A DNA stretch of 64,000 nt, taken from assembly GCF_026914265.1 (NCBI RefSeq), contig NC_069138.1, forward strand, positions 30,298,762 through 30,362,761. Direction: 5' to 3'. The notes under the pieces were generated by a model. That model was not told where the DNA came from. It saw only the letters and a list, made by a program, of their open reading frames with translations, and did not search any database. Position 1 is the stretch's first letter. Each line of letters begins with the position of its first letter. The DNA comes from Mya arenaria (taxonomy: Eukaryota; Mollusca; Bivalvia; Myida; Myidae). Shown here one piece after another: positions 1-11,721 of the stretch. A program made the position numbers and the translations under genes.

Positions 1-265
1 AAACCGTCGAAGACGAACAAAAAAAGATATGTGATTAGGTATAAACCACGTTGTGGCTTTGATTATAATGTTAACACTTCCGAACATTTTGTTCCTATTT
101 TACCAACATGTTCAATATAGTAAATACATTATTTGCAAAATGTGACTTATATACTGTTCGATGTGATATATTCTTCAAAACGATCGCAGTCTGTGACGCC
201 AGCCTCCAGCCAAAACACTGCAACGCAGAGATGACCCATGTCCCTAATCTCGATAAACACTGTTA

Positions 266-440
266 CAGTCGAACCCCGTTGGCTCGAACTCTCAGGGACC
301 GGCGAAAATACCTCGAGCTTCGGGGAATCCGAGCCAATCGGGAAAACTTACCTTCAGTGTAAAGAAAACGGTCCTTAACATCCAATTCGAGCTAACGAGG
401 AAATCGAGCCAAGCGAGTTCGAGCCAACGGGGGTTAACTG
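266..440. mobile_element. MITE family A, copy 1 (175 bp, TIR, TA target)
   Basis: This is a short non-autonomous DNA transposon. Its ends are inverted repeats of about 25 bp, starting CAGTCGAACCCCGTTGGCTC and ending with the complement. It is flanked by TA on both sides (264-265 and 441-442). CAGT termini with a TA duplication fit the Tc1/mariner group, probably pogo-like. No coding capacity is seen. Four relatives lie at 11166, 12977, 26986 and 62887. Confidence 0.85.
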
Positions 441-1776
441 TACTACGTTTTTTTTTATTTGATTTTAGATTTAGATTTTTCTTCTCTTTCCATTCATTTA
501 TCATTTTTTAACATACTGAATGTATTAAATGCATGAAATGAAAAAAATTATATTGAAATACATAAAAGAAAATGTTAATACATGTTTAAAATGATTACAT
601 TACATTTTCCACATCACGCGATTTGCTTGCTGACAGAACTCGTTTCTAGAGTTTTAACTAGTGGAAGCTGACCTTAAATTAGTTCCGAAGGCAACTTTAG
701 CAACATAAATAACTTACAAACATTCCGCCTCACCAAAACGCCGAAGGCATCACTTCAATAACAAGTAAAATCGTTTTGCAATTTAGAAATGAAGTGATTA
801 TTATTTGTTTCTCTATTCAAAATTGCCAATCACGGAAAACCCTCTTACATAACATTCACTGTAAGACATTCAGCCAATGGATCCATTTACCGTTCTGATA
901 AATGTGAAAAATGAATTCCTGTGGGGACCATTTAATATTGGTATAATTTGAAAGGGTTTTGTTTGCTGATTGAGACTATATAAAGCCAATAACCACAATT
1001 AGAGGTCCACATTACATTTTTGTCCAATGAGAAGGCAGTATTTCCAATACTGGTTGAGTACCTTAATCGGAACAGTACCTAAATATGGTACACCTATTAT
1101 AAAAGTGTTTTTCCGATCGAGATCAGTTTATTTTAATCAATGAAGACGCTTGCCTTAGATACAAGTTCCAAAGAGCACGATTCTCAAGTAAGTATTTCAA
1201 ATACTGCTATCATTTAAAGTTTTTCATGCGCAAATGTCAATACATGGCACGCGGGGTAAAAACTTCATGCTTGCCACAATCACAGCATACTGGTACAGCC
1301 TGTATTTTACTGAAATCATCAAATTTTACTGACAACAATAAACACAAAATGGAAATAACATAAATTATTAATTTACTGAAACAAAACATGGAGCAATAAT
1401 TTTAAAAGAATACATTAAAATAAATAATGAATTAAAACTGTTCCATATTTAGGTACTCCGATGACGAAAATGGCAGTCCTTGATTGTGTGGTTAATAAAT
1501 TACTTTTCATGCAGATTGGTAGTATCTTGAAAAATGCCATATATAACAACCAATTGGTCTTGAATCCTAGTATGCTGATGGAAAATTTTGTAGATGTGGT
1601 GCAAGTCTAACTAAAAATATTTCAAAAATAGAGCCGAAGTGTTCCGATTTAGGTACTCACCCAGTACATCTATTTCAGTTAATCAGCAGTCAACCGTATA
1701 AAATGTTAAAGTAACTCGCTCATGGTTTGAAAAATGCACTTTTTTAATTACAAAATAAAGTGTGGCAAATCATAAG

Positions 1777-1847
1777 GAGTGTTTAAAAAAAATACCAAAA
1801 GCTGGAACCTTCGAGTGTTTAAAAAAATACCAAAAGCTGGAACCTTC
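1777..1847. repeat. 36-bp direct tandem duplication
   Basis: Two nearly identical adjacent copies (1777-1812 and 1813-1847) begin GAGTGTTTAAAAAAA and contain ACCAAAAGCTGGAACCTTC. They differ mainly by one A in a homopolymer. This looks like a recent slippage or duplication event. Confidence 0.85.
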
Positions 1848-2795
1848 AGCGAATGTTGATATTTGCTCAAATATCGTCTTTGAAAACCACAATTTTTATT
1901 AGCGTTCATAACGCGATTGAAAATTTATTACGGCTGTGGTGTTGCGTGATTGGTTGATTGACATTATCACGTGATGTTATGAATGAATCCTTAACAGGAA
2001 CAGAACAGAACAGAATTTTATCAGACGTATACCATCACAGTGCATAGTCAAATAATATCAAACACATTTACAAATATGAATTCACTAACAGGTCAACATA
2101 TCCACCACTTCTGATAAAGTGCCGCTGGCCGAGTGTACTAGTTGTCTTTTTTTCTAAAAAAAAATCTGGACTTTACCGGCTAGGGTTCGCACCCAACTTA
2201 AAACAAAACTACTTTTTATGCTGTAACTGTATTTTTTATGCACTTTCGATATCAAAACTTATATAATGATAAAATAAGTGTTTTCAGATGTAGGCTGTAC
2301 CGGGAAAACTAAGTTTAGTCCAAAAACATAAGCGAGTCACTTATCGAAACACTCGCCGAATGGGCCTTTCCCGAGTGCGAGTATAAATAAACTTACATAA
2401 CACCAAACAGCAGACAAGGTTTTTGACGAACAGAATTGAATTGTTTTGTATTTTAGAGAACTGGAAATTCTTTTTTTTAACAGAGTGGCTGATCATTGTC
2501 TTTAAAAATCTTAAAGTTTTTTAGTGGTCTATTTTATATTTAGTTAACTATCCACAAACTGGGCCAGCCACTGTTCAAAAATACTACTTCACCTGATTAA
2601 GATCAAGAAACGGCTGACTGCTGATTTACTGAAATATATTTATTGGAAAACTGCCTTCCCATTGGACAAAATATTATATTGACTAAAAATTACCCAAGTA
2701 GCATAATATACATTAATGTGAAGTGTGTAGTAACAGATTTAATGTATAATCCTAACATTTTATTTCACGCAGCAACTCCTAAAATATAGTTTTTA

Positions 2796-2820
2796 GACTG
2801 TCGGCTGCAAGCCGACAGTC
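2796..2820. repeat. Perfect hairpin, 11-bp stem, 3-nt loop
   Basis: GACTGTCGGCT (2796-2806), loop GCA, then its exact complement (2810-2820). It lies in AT-rich DNA, so the GC-rich stem stands out. It could be the end structure of a mobile element or an RNA hairpin; nothing in the flanks decides. Confidence 0.8.
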
Positions 2821-3138
2821 TTTAGAGAGCGGTATTTCAGAAACGCGACTAGTCGCCTGACACGACATATTGAACATGAATATATTAATACACACCACCT
2901 GCGTAGCAACAGAACTACTTACGTGAATGTGGGGCGTCAAGTACCTGCTTATGTGTATTTAACGCGTTATTGCCTTTTTTATGACAAACATTGCGTGTTA
3001 CTCTTAGTATAGTTGTACCGTTGCAATTTGGTGAGTTTTATTGAACAAAATAATGAAAAATAATGAAAGTATAGCATTTACATACGAAGTCATTTTACCC
3101 TACAACCAATAGTAAGCTACACCACATGTTTGCACCCC

Positions 3139-3152
3139 GTGTGACGTCACAC
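3139..3152. promoter_or_regulatory. Palindromic CRE (TGACGTCA)
   Basis: A 14-bp perfect palindrome GTGTGACGTCACAC contains the full CREB/ATF consensus TGACGTCA at 3142-3149. It lies about 390 bp upstream of the candidate first exon at 3535. The same octamer occurs at 9748-9755 and 42145-42152, so function here is inference. Confidence 0.35.
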
Positions 3153-3534
3153 ATATCCCGGCATTCAAGACTGACCCGGCAAACCCCGGCAAAGAACTTA
3201 TTTTATGAATGAAAGTTATTAAGAAATAAATCATACGCGGTTAAAGAGTTCATGTCATGTCATATTTTGTGAAATAGCTTTTATGTTTCAAATGATTTTT
3301 CAGCAGCAATCGAACTATTGTATTTGTTTGAGTAAATTATTTGGATTATACCTATCACAGTGTGTCAACGTTATGCCTATTGTTATTTTGGACTATAGGG
3401 TGTAGTTTTTAAAGTCATACACAATATGGCGGCGATTATGCGGAAATGAAATTGAATGTTACTTCGAACACGTTCTTCTACAAAATAACGGACCTGTAGT
3501 TAGTGCTATTGCTTTAACATCAATCAAAGCAAAA

Positions 3535-3626
3535 ATGGCATCAATGTATGCGTCTAAAAATGTTAAATTTAGATGGAGACAATCCAGAAATGAGCTGCCA
3601 GGAAGTGATCGATTTCGAACACGAAG
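3535..3626 (+). CDS. Candidate first coding exon, unknown product
   Basis: An ATG in good context (aaaaATGG) opens 30 codons rich in basic residues (MASMYASKNVKFRWRQ...), ending in AG followed by gtacatgt, a usable donor. No partner exon is convincing. The block at 5240-5440 and the exon-like block at 6640-6800 have acceptors or donors but are interrupted by stops in the frames that would join. This may be a chance frame, a non-coding transcript, or the start of a decayed gene. I do not recognise the sequence. Confidence 0.2.
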
Positions 3627-3639
3627 GTACATGTACATT

Positions 3640-3860
3640 AGTCTGAAAAAATAGACGTGTTATACGGGATTCTTCCAATCCCTAACGTCTAAACGGTTTT
3701 GTGCAAAAAGCGGGGGTGTTTGAAAAATATTGAAATTGTATTAAGTGAAGTATTTTATGGTTGAAATGGATAATAAAGTAAAGATTTATATTCATATTTT
3801 ACCATGGAAGTGCAAAGCTATTTTGCAAAAAAAACAAGCATTTAATGCATTAAAACACAT
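3640..3860. repeat. Dispersed repeat family, copy 1
   Basis: About 220 bp, starting AGTCTGAAAAAATAGACGTG and ending at GCATTTAATGCATTAAAACAC, closely matching 4621-4838 in direct orientation. The 5' part is a hairpin (tagacgt...acgtcta enclosing gggatt...aatccc). Downstream, gcagccttgcaggtg (about 4121 and 4869) and a gtacaaaacaatt...ttgtac segment (about 4334 and 4894) are also shared, so the duplicated unit is larger and rearranged. Confidence 0.7.
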
Positions 3861-4620
3861 TATTCACCTTTTCATTAAAAGGAAAGTTGACTGACACAGA
3901 CAACAATTATGCCAAGTGGAACAACTTGACCCAATCGTAATAATTCGGCCACCTCCGACAAGCTTCGAGATAATACAATCGTAACAACTCGGCCTTGGCC
4001 GAAAAATCTGAACACCTCAGCGAGTATCCAACAGGGATTGACTATCTCGAAGCTTACTGAAGATGGCGAGTTGTTACAATTGATGGCCGAAATGTTCCGA
4101 TTGTTGTAAAACTGTGAACTGCAGCCTTGCAGGTGTCCTTCATGTATATATTGTTATGTTTTGACAGAATGAAATGAAGAAAAAAAACATCAAACTCATA
4201 ATTATTTGCTTGATATTACTTTTTGGTTACGGAATTTATATAAAATAACAACATTATCTGGTAATATTTCTTGTTTTTATGATAGGTTATAGATGCAATA
4301 TGCTTTAACCCGGAATCCCGATCGGAATAACTACCCACTTTTCGTACAAAACAATTTGTACGTGAAGGATTTGCTGTTTCAAAAATCGTAAAAAAATCTG
4401 TCAACGTACAATTATTTGTACTAGAAGGTACATCTTGCTGATCTACATCTCTTAGTCTAAATATTTGTACGTTGACGGACTCTTATATGGCAAATCCTTC
4501 ACTACAACATCTTCATGTTACTTTCAATTCAGAGTAGATTATTCACTAAAATTATTTCGCATTTTTAATTGTTTAACCTGAAACGTCTCAACCATAAAAA
4601 AAGAACATAAATGCTTCAAT

Positions 4621-4838
4621 AGTCTAAAAAATAGACGTGTTATATGGGATTCTTCCAATCCCTTACGTCTAATCGGGTTTGTGCAAAACAGGGTGGGGGT
4701 TGAAAGATATTGAAATCGTAGTTAGATAAGTATTATATGTTTGAAATAGATATTAAAGGTTTATATTCGTATTTTAGTTATTATCATGTAAGTGCAAAGA
4801 TTTTTTTCACAAAACAAGCATTTAATGCATTTAAACAC
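4621..4838. repeat. Dispersed repeat family, copy 2
   Basis: Direct-orientation partner of 3640-3860, with the same hairpin-bearing start and the same end motif around GCATTTAATGCAT. The two copies show scattered substitutions and small indels, so the duplication is not recent. Confidence 0.7.
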
Positions 4839-5059
4839 AACCATTTTACATCTATGTAAATCTATGCACCGCAGCCTTGCAGGTGATTTTTTGGTACAAA
4901 AAAATTGTATGTGAAGGATATGGCATTTCAAAATTTGTAAAAAGATCAGTTAAGTTATTATTATTTGGACTAGTGCTTCAAGTGTTTGATTTATTGTCTC
5001 TATAATGTATAATGCACCTGTCAATTGTAGAGCCAAGCTGGGAGCTGCCTAAAAATCAG

Positions 5060-5135
5060 TTACCCAGTTAGCTCAGTTTGACAGAACTCCATGCAAGTGT
5101 TCACATGGTCGTGGGTTCAAGCACCATACCAGTAG
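5060..5135 (+). mobile_element. tRNA-like SINE head
   Basis: An A-box-like GTTAGCTCAGTTTGAC at about 5067 and a B-box-like GGGTTCAAGCACC near 5113 have tRNA spacing, but the stems do not pair well enough for a functional tRNA. A tRNA-derived SINE remnant is the better call. The 3' limit is unclear. Confidence 0.45.
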
Positions 5136-5571
5136 CATCTTTTCTCAAAGGTTTACTTTAGAACCCATCATCCAGGAGTAAACAATTATGATTTTTTTAT
5201 TAAATATTACAGGCCGTGTTCTTTTGTAAACTTTCAGATTGAGAAGTGCCTGGATACAAGGCTAGTATTGTTAACATCATCTGATACAATCAACTGGAAC
5301 AAAGCTGAAATGGCTGCCTGACCTGACTTAAAAATTGGATGGCAGTACATCAGACTAGAAGATTACAAGTATTGAGGTGGACAAAATGAAACCTGAGCCT
5401 ACCAAAGCTGACAGATTGCACAAGAAACACATAATTGCAGGTATTTACTGAGATATTGTAATTATTTTTTGAAACTTCTCATTCATTTAGGAAGATCAGC
5501 TGAAACAGAGTTGGCAAAAACAATGAATAAAGGTATACACATTTTGAATTCTAATTCAAATGAGAACTTTA

Positions 5572-5645
5572 CTGGCCAGCACAGAATGGTAAAATGCTAG
5601 TCTACCAATATAAATGTGCCTGGTTCGAATCAGTAAAGCTGATGA
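5572..5645 (+). mobile_element. Second tRNA-like SINE head
   Basis: The stretch contains an A-box-like GCACAGAATGGTAAAATGC and a B box GGTTCGAATC about 40 bp later. Pairing of the acceptor arm is poor. It resembles a decayed tRNA-derived SINE rather than a tRNA gene. Confidence 0.35.
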
Positions 5646-5709
5646 ATGTACTGGTTGTGTAGCCAGGATGTGAGTAGGTCTGCACTTGGCTGATAATGCA
5701 TATCATATG

Positions 5710-6133
5710 TTAAAGCTGCACTCTCACAGATTGTCTGTTTTACCAACTCTTTTTTTATTTCTTGGTCTTGTAATGAATTATTTTAAGCGAATTTCTGAAC
5801 ACTGGACATAACAGACAACTGGAAAAAGGGGATCGCTGCTTTCTTATATTAATTCAGTCAAAAAAGACAACTGAAAATATTGGAACGCTGTTTTCTTATT
5901 TTAATACGGTCAAAAGATGATGTTCTGTGCCAAAAATCTCATTATTAGTAAAGCGTTAGTAATGCTTTTAACCATAAAACCAATAGTTACAAATGTAAAT
6001 ATAAAAAACATGATCTTATCTTTTGTCAGCAGTCTTATTTCATCAGTTTTCATACTGCTTTTCATTAGCTTATTTCAAGCCAAAAGCTAAAAGAAGTTGT
6101 CAAAACCTTCAATCTGTGACTGAGAGTACAGCA
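5710..6133. mobile_element. MITE family B, copy 1 (TTAA-flanked)
   Basis: It starts with TTAA then AGCTGCACTCTCACAGATT, and ends in a diverged complement near 6110-6133. The family has about 350 bp between inverted ends, with internal landmarks tttttattt...gtcttggaa and gtcagcagtcttat. TTAA at the ends fits piggyBac-type insertion. The right end abuts or overlaps the left end of the next copy. Confidence 0.6.
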
Positions 6134-6473
6134 CTCTTACAGATTGAATGTTTTGACTACTTTATTTATTTTTTGTCTTGGAACGGGCCAATTTATGTGA
6201 AAATGCATGTTAACCATTCATATAAGATTGCTGACAATAAATTTGTCAGAAAATGTTTATATTTAAGTTCAAAATGTTTTATGCATTTTTCTTAAACCGT
6301 TAGTAACGCTTTAAGCCATAAAACCTTTGTTTTCAACCTGAAATATGGAAGTCTGCAATCTAATATTTTGTCAGTAGTCTTATATCACTGGTTTGCAGAT
6401 ATTTTAGCCAAAAAATAGGTCTTTCCAAGACAAAAGTTGTAAAAACAGTAAATCTGTGAGAGTGCAGCTTTAA
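6128..6473. mobile_element. MITE family B, copy 2
   Basis: It begins CAGCACTCTTACAGATTG and ends AATCTGTGAGAGTGCAGCTT followed by TTAA (6470-6473). It is joined head to tail with copy 1, so the pair forms a composite of two related elements. No open frame of interest. Confidence 0.65.
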
Positions 6474-7700
6474 ATGACTAAATGTTTTGATTTGGCTCAA
6501 TTTTCACCTAAAATCTTATAGTTTTGTGGCATCTAAATGGTTTGTTTTTAACAACATTACATGTGCATATGTATATATTTGTTCTTAAATTTGTAATTTT
6601 GATTGGAAGATTCATTCTCTGGAAAGTAGAAAAGGGCATGTTACATACTGTTATCACTGCCATGACAAAAACCATATTGAGGAGCTGGTCCACCTGTAGG
6701 AAGAATTGCGCTATTGGTTGGAGTAGCACTATTACCCAGCCATACACCAGCACTTAGTTTGTCATAGGGAGCATTTCTGAGCAGTTATGGAGACCACTAA
6801 CTATGCAGGTATGTCATAATCAAAATCTTGGTTTATATATTTTTTTATAATTTAGCATCTGTTGAGAAGAAATTTATTTCTAGATTGAAGGCACACACTA
6901 TAGATTGATGCCAAAATATATTTCTTATTTTAATGCATTATCATGTCTAACTCATTTGACTTAAATGATCAAAGCAAAAGAAATGCAAATGATTAATCTG
7001 CAGATATACAAATGTAAGCTTTTTTAACTGGGGAAATTGTTGCCACTTGTCTATTAATTAAAGAACACATTTATAATTAATAATGTTTAATCTGTACACA
7101 AATCATATGCCTTCTTTGTTTTAACCATCAATGTCAAAGAGTCCAGCATGATAATGCATTAAATTGAAAAAAATGCATTAATTTATATGAACCCTTTAAA
7201 ACAAAGACATTTCCTAAATCCAATAAAAAATAATTGAATATTGATTGATGCAGAGTTCAGTTAGAATATAATATAACTTTTTTTGCAGTTGTTGCAGTGA
7301 AACTTGCACCAGTGTGTTTTCTGTGTGGAGATAAAGAGATAGTGTCCAGCAATGAAGACCCAACTCAAGATCTGACCTTGTAAGGCCAATATGAAATAAC
7401 TGTGTGAGAAAATGGGAAAAACCTGCAGTCAGGAATGCACGGAAATCATCAAAAGAACAGTGTTAAATTAATCTTGAATAACTTTTATTTTGTTTGACAT
7501 ATTTATTCATGGTGCAGTGAAAACATTCTTTTTTCCTCATGGTTATTTAAATTTAGAATTGATAGGAGGGAACATCACTATGTAGTTTCATGTTCATAGT
7601 CAGATCAAAACCCATGTACATGCCCAAATGAGCATTCGAAAATATCAAAATGGTACTTGTTGTATGTAGTGTAAGTTAATTAACATAATAAACAAAAATA
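6474..7700. other. No secure gene; exon-like fragments with stops
   Basis: Around 6640-6800 a plus-strand frame reads YCYHCHDKNHIEELVHL before a stop and continues to a donor-like GCAG/gtatgt at 6808. Around 7290-7380, after a tttttttgcag acceptor, a frame reads LAPVCFLCGDKEIVSS then reaches a stop. These may be remains of a decayed cysteine-containing gene, but frames do not join cleanly. I assign no product. Confidence 0.25.
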
Positions 7701-7714
7701 TTTAATCAATTTCA

Positions 7715-8330
7715 ATTTATTATGCCGCTTTCAAAGAAGAGGAGTATATTGCTTTGCACATGTTGGCTGCTACGTCCGTCTGTCTGACAGTAGACCAAAG
7801 CTTTTCCGGGTGATAACTCTACAATTCCTAGACCTATTGTCAAACTTGACATGAAAGTTTGGTTTAACCAGTAGATTACCCCTTTTGATTTTAGGGGTAA
7901 TATGGTCAAAGGTCACAGTGACCTTGAACAGGAAGGTGTCAAACCATACATCTGACTGATAAGTTGACAATGCCTGCACCTATGGCCCTCAAACTCAACA
8001 TGGAGGCTAAGTCTGACTATTAGAAGATCCTATTGATTTAAGGGGTCATTGGGTCAAAAGTCAAGTTCACAGTGACCTTGAATGCTAAAAGGTTGTACTA
8101 ATAATGACTGGACAAAGCCTGCACCCTTGGCCCTTGAACAACTTGGCTTTGGGGTTGGGCCTGACGAGTAGGTGAGCCCTATTGATTTGTCACAGACCAT
8201 TGAACGCAAAAAGCTTGCCTGTGTGTCAACTCGACAAAGTCTGCACCCATGGCCTTCAAACTTGAAATTTAGGTTTGGGGTGACCAGCAGATGACCCCTT
8301 TGGATTTGGAGGTCAAGGTCACATCTCCAA
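7715..8330. repeat. Bivalve-type GGTCA-rich repeat, about four diverged units
   Basis: Units of roughly 120-150 bp recur, each with ...gacaa(a/t)gcctgcaccc..ggccctc aa, a ccc-tttt/attgattt..ggggt segment, and a caaggtcacagtgacctt core. Units start near 7795, 7967, 8108 and 8231. Similar sequence is, from memory, common in bivalve genomes; I could not check this. No coding frame is conserved across units. Confidence 0.65.
7910..7924. promoter_or_regulatory. Perfect nuclear-receptor palindrome (ERE consensus)
   Basis: AGGTCACAGTGACCT is the estrogen-response-element consensus: an inverted repeat of AGGTCA with a 3-nt spacer. It sits in a repeat unit; a one-sided version (TTCACAGTGACCT) is near 8064. 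The sequence match is exact; any function is inference. Confidence 0.4.
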
Positions 8331-11165
8331 TATTGATCATTAAAACTATGTCATTTGCTTATTCCCTGCTGCTAAGAGGATACATGTTTATCAGCAAATA
8401 TCAGCCATCATCTGAATATGAGTGAAAACTGTACCAACTACCCTCATACTTTGAATAGCATAATCTTAAAACTGCCTGAAAGGCATCTTTTGTCAATGAA
8501 AAACCAGCTGTCATTTCGGTTCATGCATATTTCATTCAATTGTCCAGATATTCTTGACAACATGGCGCTAATTAATGCTGCAGGTTTGAAATTTAAGACA
8601 TTAATTTTTTTTCTTCAGCACCATGCAGATTTATTAACACTTTTATTATAAAAACAAACTAGAAAACACATTTTAAAGATATTAGTTTTTTTCATGGTAT
8701 GATGCCACAGCACCATGCAGATTTGTTTTCACTTTTATATCAAAGAAAGTAACTCGAGCACAAATTTTGTAGATATGTGGACTCTGTTGATAGAAGTTCT
8801 GGGAGGCATTTTTAGGCTTGAAAGAGCATCATTTTAAAGTTATATTTTTATTATGTCCCTTGAATCTTGGGTATAGTTTGTATTGTATTTGCATTTTAAA
8901 GACATTGGCTTCAACAGACCCTAATGAAATGAAGGAATGTAATTGCTTACTAAAACTGTTATAACGACGTCATAAATTTAAGCAATTTTAACATAATGAA
9001 TATGCATTTAACTAATTTAAAGCGGTTCAAAATTAGGAAATTTGAATTAAGAATCTTGTAGGCCATTGGATACATGATTAAGTAGGGCCAATATATTTGT
9101 GCTTATTATAATCACATTTATCCTTCTTCATCTACCTTAAAGAGTGTTCATCATTTGTATGAAATCATTTGATCACGTTTCATTTGAAAGAACTTTGCGG
9201 TAGTGTTTGCTTGCTTCAGTTACGTCACCCACAGTCTTGCAGCGCTTTCAGCGCTTTGATTCTTTGACCACGAGGAAAATAAAATATGATCTTATACTGA
9301 AATCAACAAACATTCTGTTTCTTTACAATAATATCTTTATTTGAACATATGCATTTAAAAAAAAAATATTGTTACTGGACTTATAAGTTTCTGCTTCATA
9401 GGGGATATAATCAATTTTAATCAAAATGGTGTACCTACGCTTGATAGTTAAAGTAGCTTTTCAAAAGTGTTATTTTCACTTCTTAGTTTGTAGTGAAACA
9501 TATCAAATGGTCACTGTTGTTATTTCACTGCTGATATAGGGTGATAACTACTGGGTTTCGATCCGGGTTATTGTATTCGACATATTGTATTGTCTCAGAT
9601 TCGGAATTCACGAGCCACTGTTTTTACGAGTGACCAATACGACACAATAGATACAAGTTTAAATTACTTCAAAGGCACATGCTATATTTAAATTTATATA
9701 TTAACACCACAATAAATGTCATTTTAATAACGCATGTTTTCGTTTCATGACGTCATTTTAACATCGCACAATAATACCTGTTATGACGTAACGCTTGCAT
9801 TGCACTGAATGGAATACGGACTACCGTAGTTTGTGATATGTATTGCATAAAGGCGCGTAGCTGACTGTACGCAAATACGCAGTTTCGTTATGAAATTCTG
9901 AAGGTCAAAGTTTTTGTCATACCAAAACCCCCAAATTGGAAATAAAAAATGGGGTAGGGGGTGAAGGGGTTACTATGCAGTCCGGCATCGATCTGGGTTA
10001 TCCCAAATTGACCCTAGCTACGCCCCTGGCTTATATTGTATACAGTTAACCTCCATGTTTCACCAATAGGCTGGAAATTATCTATTGTCACATTGTTTTG
10101 TTCCAAACCCTGCAATCATTTTCTGAATAAATATTTGTGGATAACAACAACATATTCATAAAAAACATCAATGTTTTCTTTTTTCATTTTATTTCACAAT
10201 CTCAAAAACATTGTAAACAATTAAACTCAACTTTCCATTATACCTTTTATACACGCAATGCATTTTTAAAATCCAACTTATAAAGGTTACCAAATCGAAA
10301 CATGGGTTGTCCTTTATCAAAAATTCATTATTTTATATACAAGGGTCGTCCCAAAAGCATTAATTAGGAGATAATAAATTTTACTAAAGAGGGTTGTTCC
10401 AAAATAGCGTATAATATTTGTCTTTAAAAGACAGAATGAAAACAAAATGGTACGAACATTAGATATGATTTTCAAGTGATCCTTTGCAGATAATGTCCGT
10501 AAACAACATGACTTCTCATACAAGATTAAACTTCAACTTCAATATAGTGAATTCTTTTTATTTTTTAATTTCATTCAATTGTTATACAATTTCTACTCTT
10601 AAACAATATTTTACTAGCCCTTTATGGTCTTCAAAAATTAACCTTGGAAAGTTTACACATGTATACACATGTCATGTATTTTTATCTATTATAAACTTCA
10701 TAAACTTCATTACAATGCAATATGATACTCGAATAATGACGATTATTTGATTAATATAATATATGTATATAAGTATATTAATATAATTTAACATAGGAAT
10801 TTTCATGACAATTAACATACAAACAAAATTATCTTCGGTTCACACATAAGTAATGGAATGCCTAGATATATACCATGTGTATCAATTTACACAATTTAAA
10901 CGTTTATTCACCAACCATATAAGCCAAGCCATAAATATATACATAATGGATAAACATTATTATGAATAATTACTTCGTACGACAATGCTATGGATGGAAA
11001 TGTTTTATGATCAACTTACAGTGGCTTAGTCACTTACTATAATATAAAGATAATATCAAATATATTTCGAACCATGGGCATGTAATACATGACATGTGAA
11101 AGATAATACATACCTAATGTAGAACTTAAACTAAAATCGCAGTAACATATGTTGCAATGCAAATA
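8331..11165. other. No gene recognised
   Basis: The stretch is AT-rich with short chance frames only. It includes a CRE octamer TGACGTCA at 9748-9755. Nothing with exon-like composition and matching splice sites was seen on either strand. Confidence 0.5.
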
Positions 11166-11340
11166 CAGTCGAACCCCGTTGGCTCGAACTCCAAGGGACC
11201 GGCGAAAATATCTCGAGCCTCGGAAAACTCGAGCCAAGCGGGAATGCTTTCGTTCAGTATAAAGAAACTTTTCCTTAACATTCAGATCGAGCCAACGAGA
11301 AATTCGAGCAAAGCGAGTTCGAGCCAATGGGGTTCGACTG
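11166..11340. mobile_element. MITE family A, copy 2
   Basis: It is 175 bp, the same length as copies 1 and 3, with near-perfect inverted ends CAGTCGAACCCCGTTGG and their complement. TA flanks it at 11164-11165 and 11341-11342. This is the best preserved pair of termini in the window. Confidence 0.9.
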
Positions 11341-11721
11341 TAAAGGTTATTAGATAAGCTAAGTGAATCATTTTTAAGCATGGTTCTCATTATATTTTTC
11401 CTAAGTACATCTAGACTAACTGGTATACATGAGTAATGTTTCCGTTAGCGTTATTATTGACAGATAATGAGAGTGTGAAATATATCCATAGAATTGCTTG
11501 TGTCGGTAATCACACCATTACTAAGACATCTTACGTATTCTAAATGTCATCAGATAGTAGGTATATTACTTTACACATTATAAGTGTTGACGTGTTCATG
11601 TTTTTCAAAGAGAGGTTCGAGTTCTGAAAAAACGTGCGAGGCGTGAAAACTCGTTCGATATTTTAGCTAGTATCTCGTTAGTCAATTATTCTTTACTGTG
11701 CAGCGTATATAAGTGATGATT

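Larger units (their letters stand above)
443..3138. other. AT-rich stretch without recognisable gene
   Basis: I see no exon-like GC-rich open frame or known protein match here. It holds a 36-bp tandem duplication (1777-1847) and a perfect 11-bp stem hairpin (2796-2820). A segment near 2340-2400 (Gaatgggcc...gagtataaataa) resembles 21990-22040, so an undefined dispersed repeat is likely. Confidence 0.5.
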
